Below are positions 63,758-64,000 of a DNA stretch of 64,000 bases, piece after piece. How positions within the stretch are numbered: the first letter of the stretch is position 1; every line of letters starts with the position of its first letter. A model generated the notes under the pieces. That model was not told the DNA's origin. It was given only the letters and a program-made list of their open reading frames with translations, and did no database searches. This DNA comes from Leptothrix cholodnii SP-6 (GTDB lineage: Bacteria; Pseudomonadota; Gammaproteobacteria; Burkholderiales; Burkholderiaceae_C): positions 558,001-622,000 of the forward strand of contig NC_010524.1 of NCBI RefSeq assembly GCF_000019785.1. The letters run 5' to 3'. A program made the translations under genes and the position numbers.

Positions 63758-64000
63758 ATGAGCCAAGACCTGTCCCACCAAGCCACCGTGGCCAGCGGCG
63801 TTTTGCCTTCAGCAGGCCCGATCACGGCCGAGGCCACCGAGCGCGTGCGCGCCAGCCACCTCGACGGCCGAGCCGTGCTGCTGCTCCTGCTGTGCTGCGT
63901 GCTGTGGGGCCTGAACCAGGTGGCGATCAAGGCGGCGATGCCCGAGGTGCCGTCGCTCGCCCAGCTGTCGGTGCGCAGCATCGTGGCCTTCCTGCTGGTG
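63758..64000 (+). CDS. EamA-type (DMT) transporter, N-terminal part
   Basis: The first 81 codons are seen; the gene runs off the window. A polar start of about 38 residues is followed by a first span with LLLLLCCVLWGLNQVAIKAAM, the typical EamA opening (WG.N.VAIK). These are 10-span inner membrane metabolite exporters of the drug/metabolite superfamily; the substrate cannot be told. Confidence 0.85.
   Translation, partial: MSQDLSHQATVASGVLPSAGPITAEATERVRASHLDGRAVLLLLLCCVLWGLNQVAIKAAMPEVPSLAQLSVRSIVAFLLV

Overview
The window is GC-rich, densely coding chromosomal DNA. The gene order and protein types fit a betaproteobacterium of the order Burkholderiales, probably in or near the Leptothrix/Sphaerotilus/Rubrivivax group. 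This assignment is inferred from synteny, codon bias and short palindromic GC repeats, not from a database match. No rRNA, tRNA, insertion sequence, integrase or CRISPR array was seen. One structural RNA, the RNase P RNA, is clear.

Region 1 (1-18372) is the division and cell wall (dcw) cluster on the + strand: rsmH (3' part), ftsL, ftsI, murE, murF, mraY, murD, ftsW, murG, murC, ddlB, ftsQ, ftsA, ftsZ. Most genes overlap by 1-11 bases. A strong terminator follows ftsZ, and lpxC has its own promoter. A 57-residue membrane protein gene follows lpxC. The cluster makes lipid II from UDP-sugars, flips and polymerises it at the septum, and builds the Z ring. MurD carries an unusual acidic insertion of about 100 residues.

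Region 2 (18416-30022) holds mainly minus-strand housekeeping genes: a GGDEF/EAL regulator, ruvC, purH, fis and dusB. A YqaA-type membrane protein and an M32 carboxypeptidase lie on the + strand. They are followed by a CusF-like copper protein with a large unknown outer membrane barrel, then argB.

Region 3 (30092-41430) carries a Uma2 protein, a pyrimidine nucleotidase coupled to slmA, a DUF815 ATPase and a Nudix hydrolase. Convergent to these is the type IV pilus/coenzyme A block pilB-pilC-pilD-coaE-zapD-yacG. htpG follows, with a good heat-shock promoter. SlmA and ZapD both act on FtsZ, so three parts of the Z-ring system lie in the window.

Region 4 (41447-51234) contains an SrkA-type kinase, a DUF2726 protein, a GNAT acetyltransferase, ssb, recQ, a patatin-like lipase, a DUF481 outer membrane protein, a repeat-bearing lipoprotein and ackA. 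recQ is interrupted in frame by a palindromic repeat inside its zinc-binding domain.

Region 5 (51487-58965) is a complete BMP-type nucleoside ABC importer, then a minus-strand pair for the last steps of saccharopine-type lysine breakdown (saccharopine dehydrogenase and aminoadipate-semialdehyde dehydrogenase).

Region 6 (58966-64000) is the most unusual part. A membrane coiled-coil protein overlaps a small lipoprotein (a spanin-like pair). Next come an unrecognised protein with one hydrophobic segment, a GH108 muramidase without signal peptide, and an intracellular TPR/trypsin-like protease. The island ends at rnpB, and the window closes inside an EamA-type transporter gene. I suggest this island is a domesticated lysis or conflict module; that is an inference from gene content.
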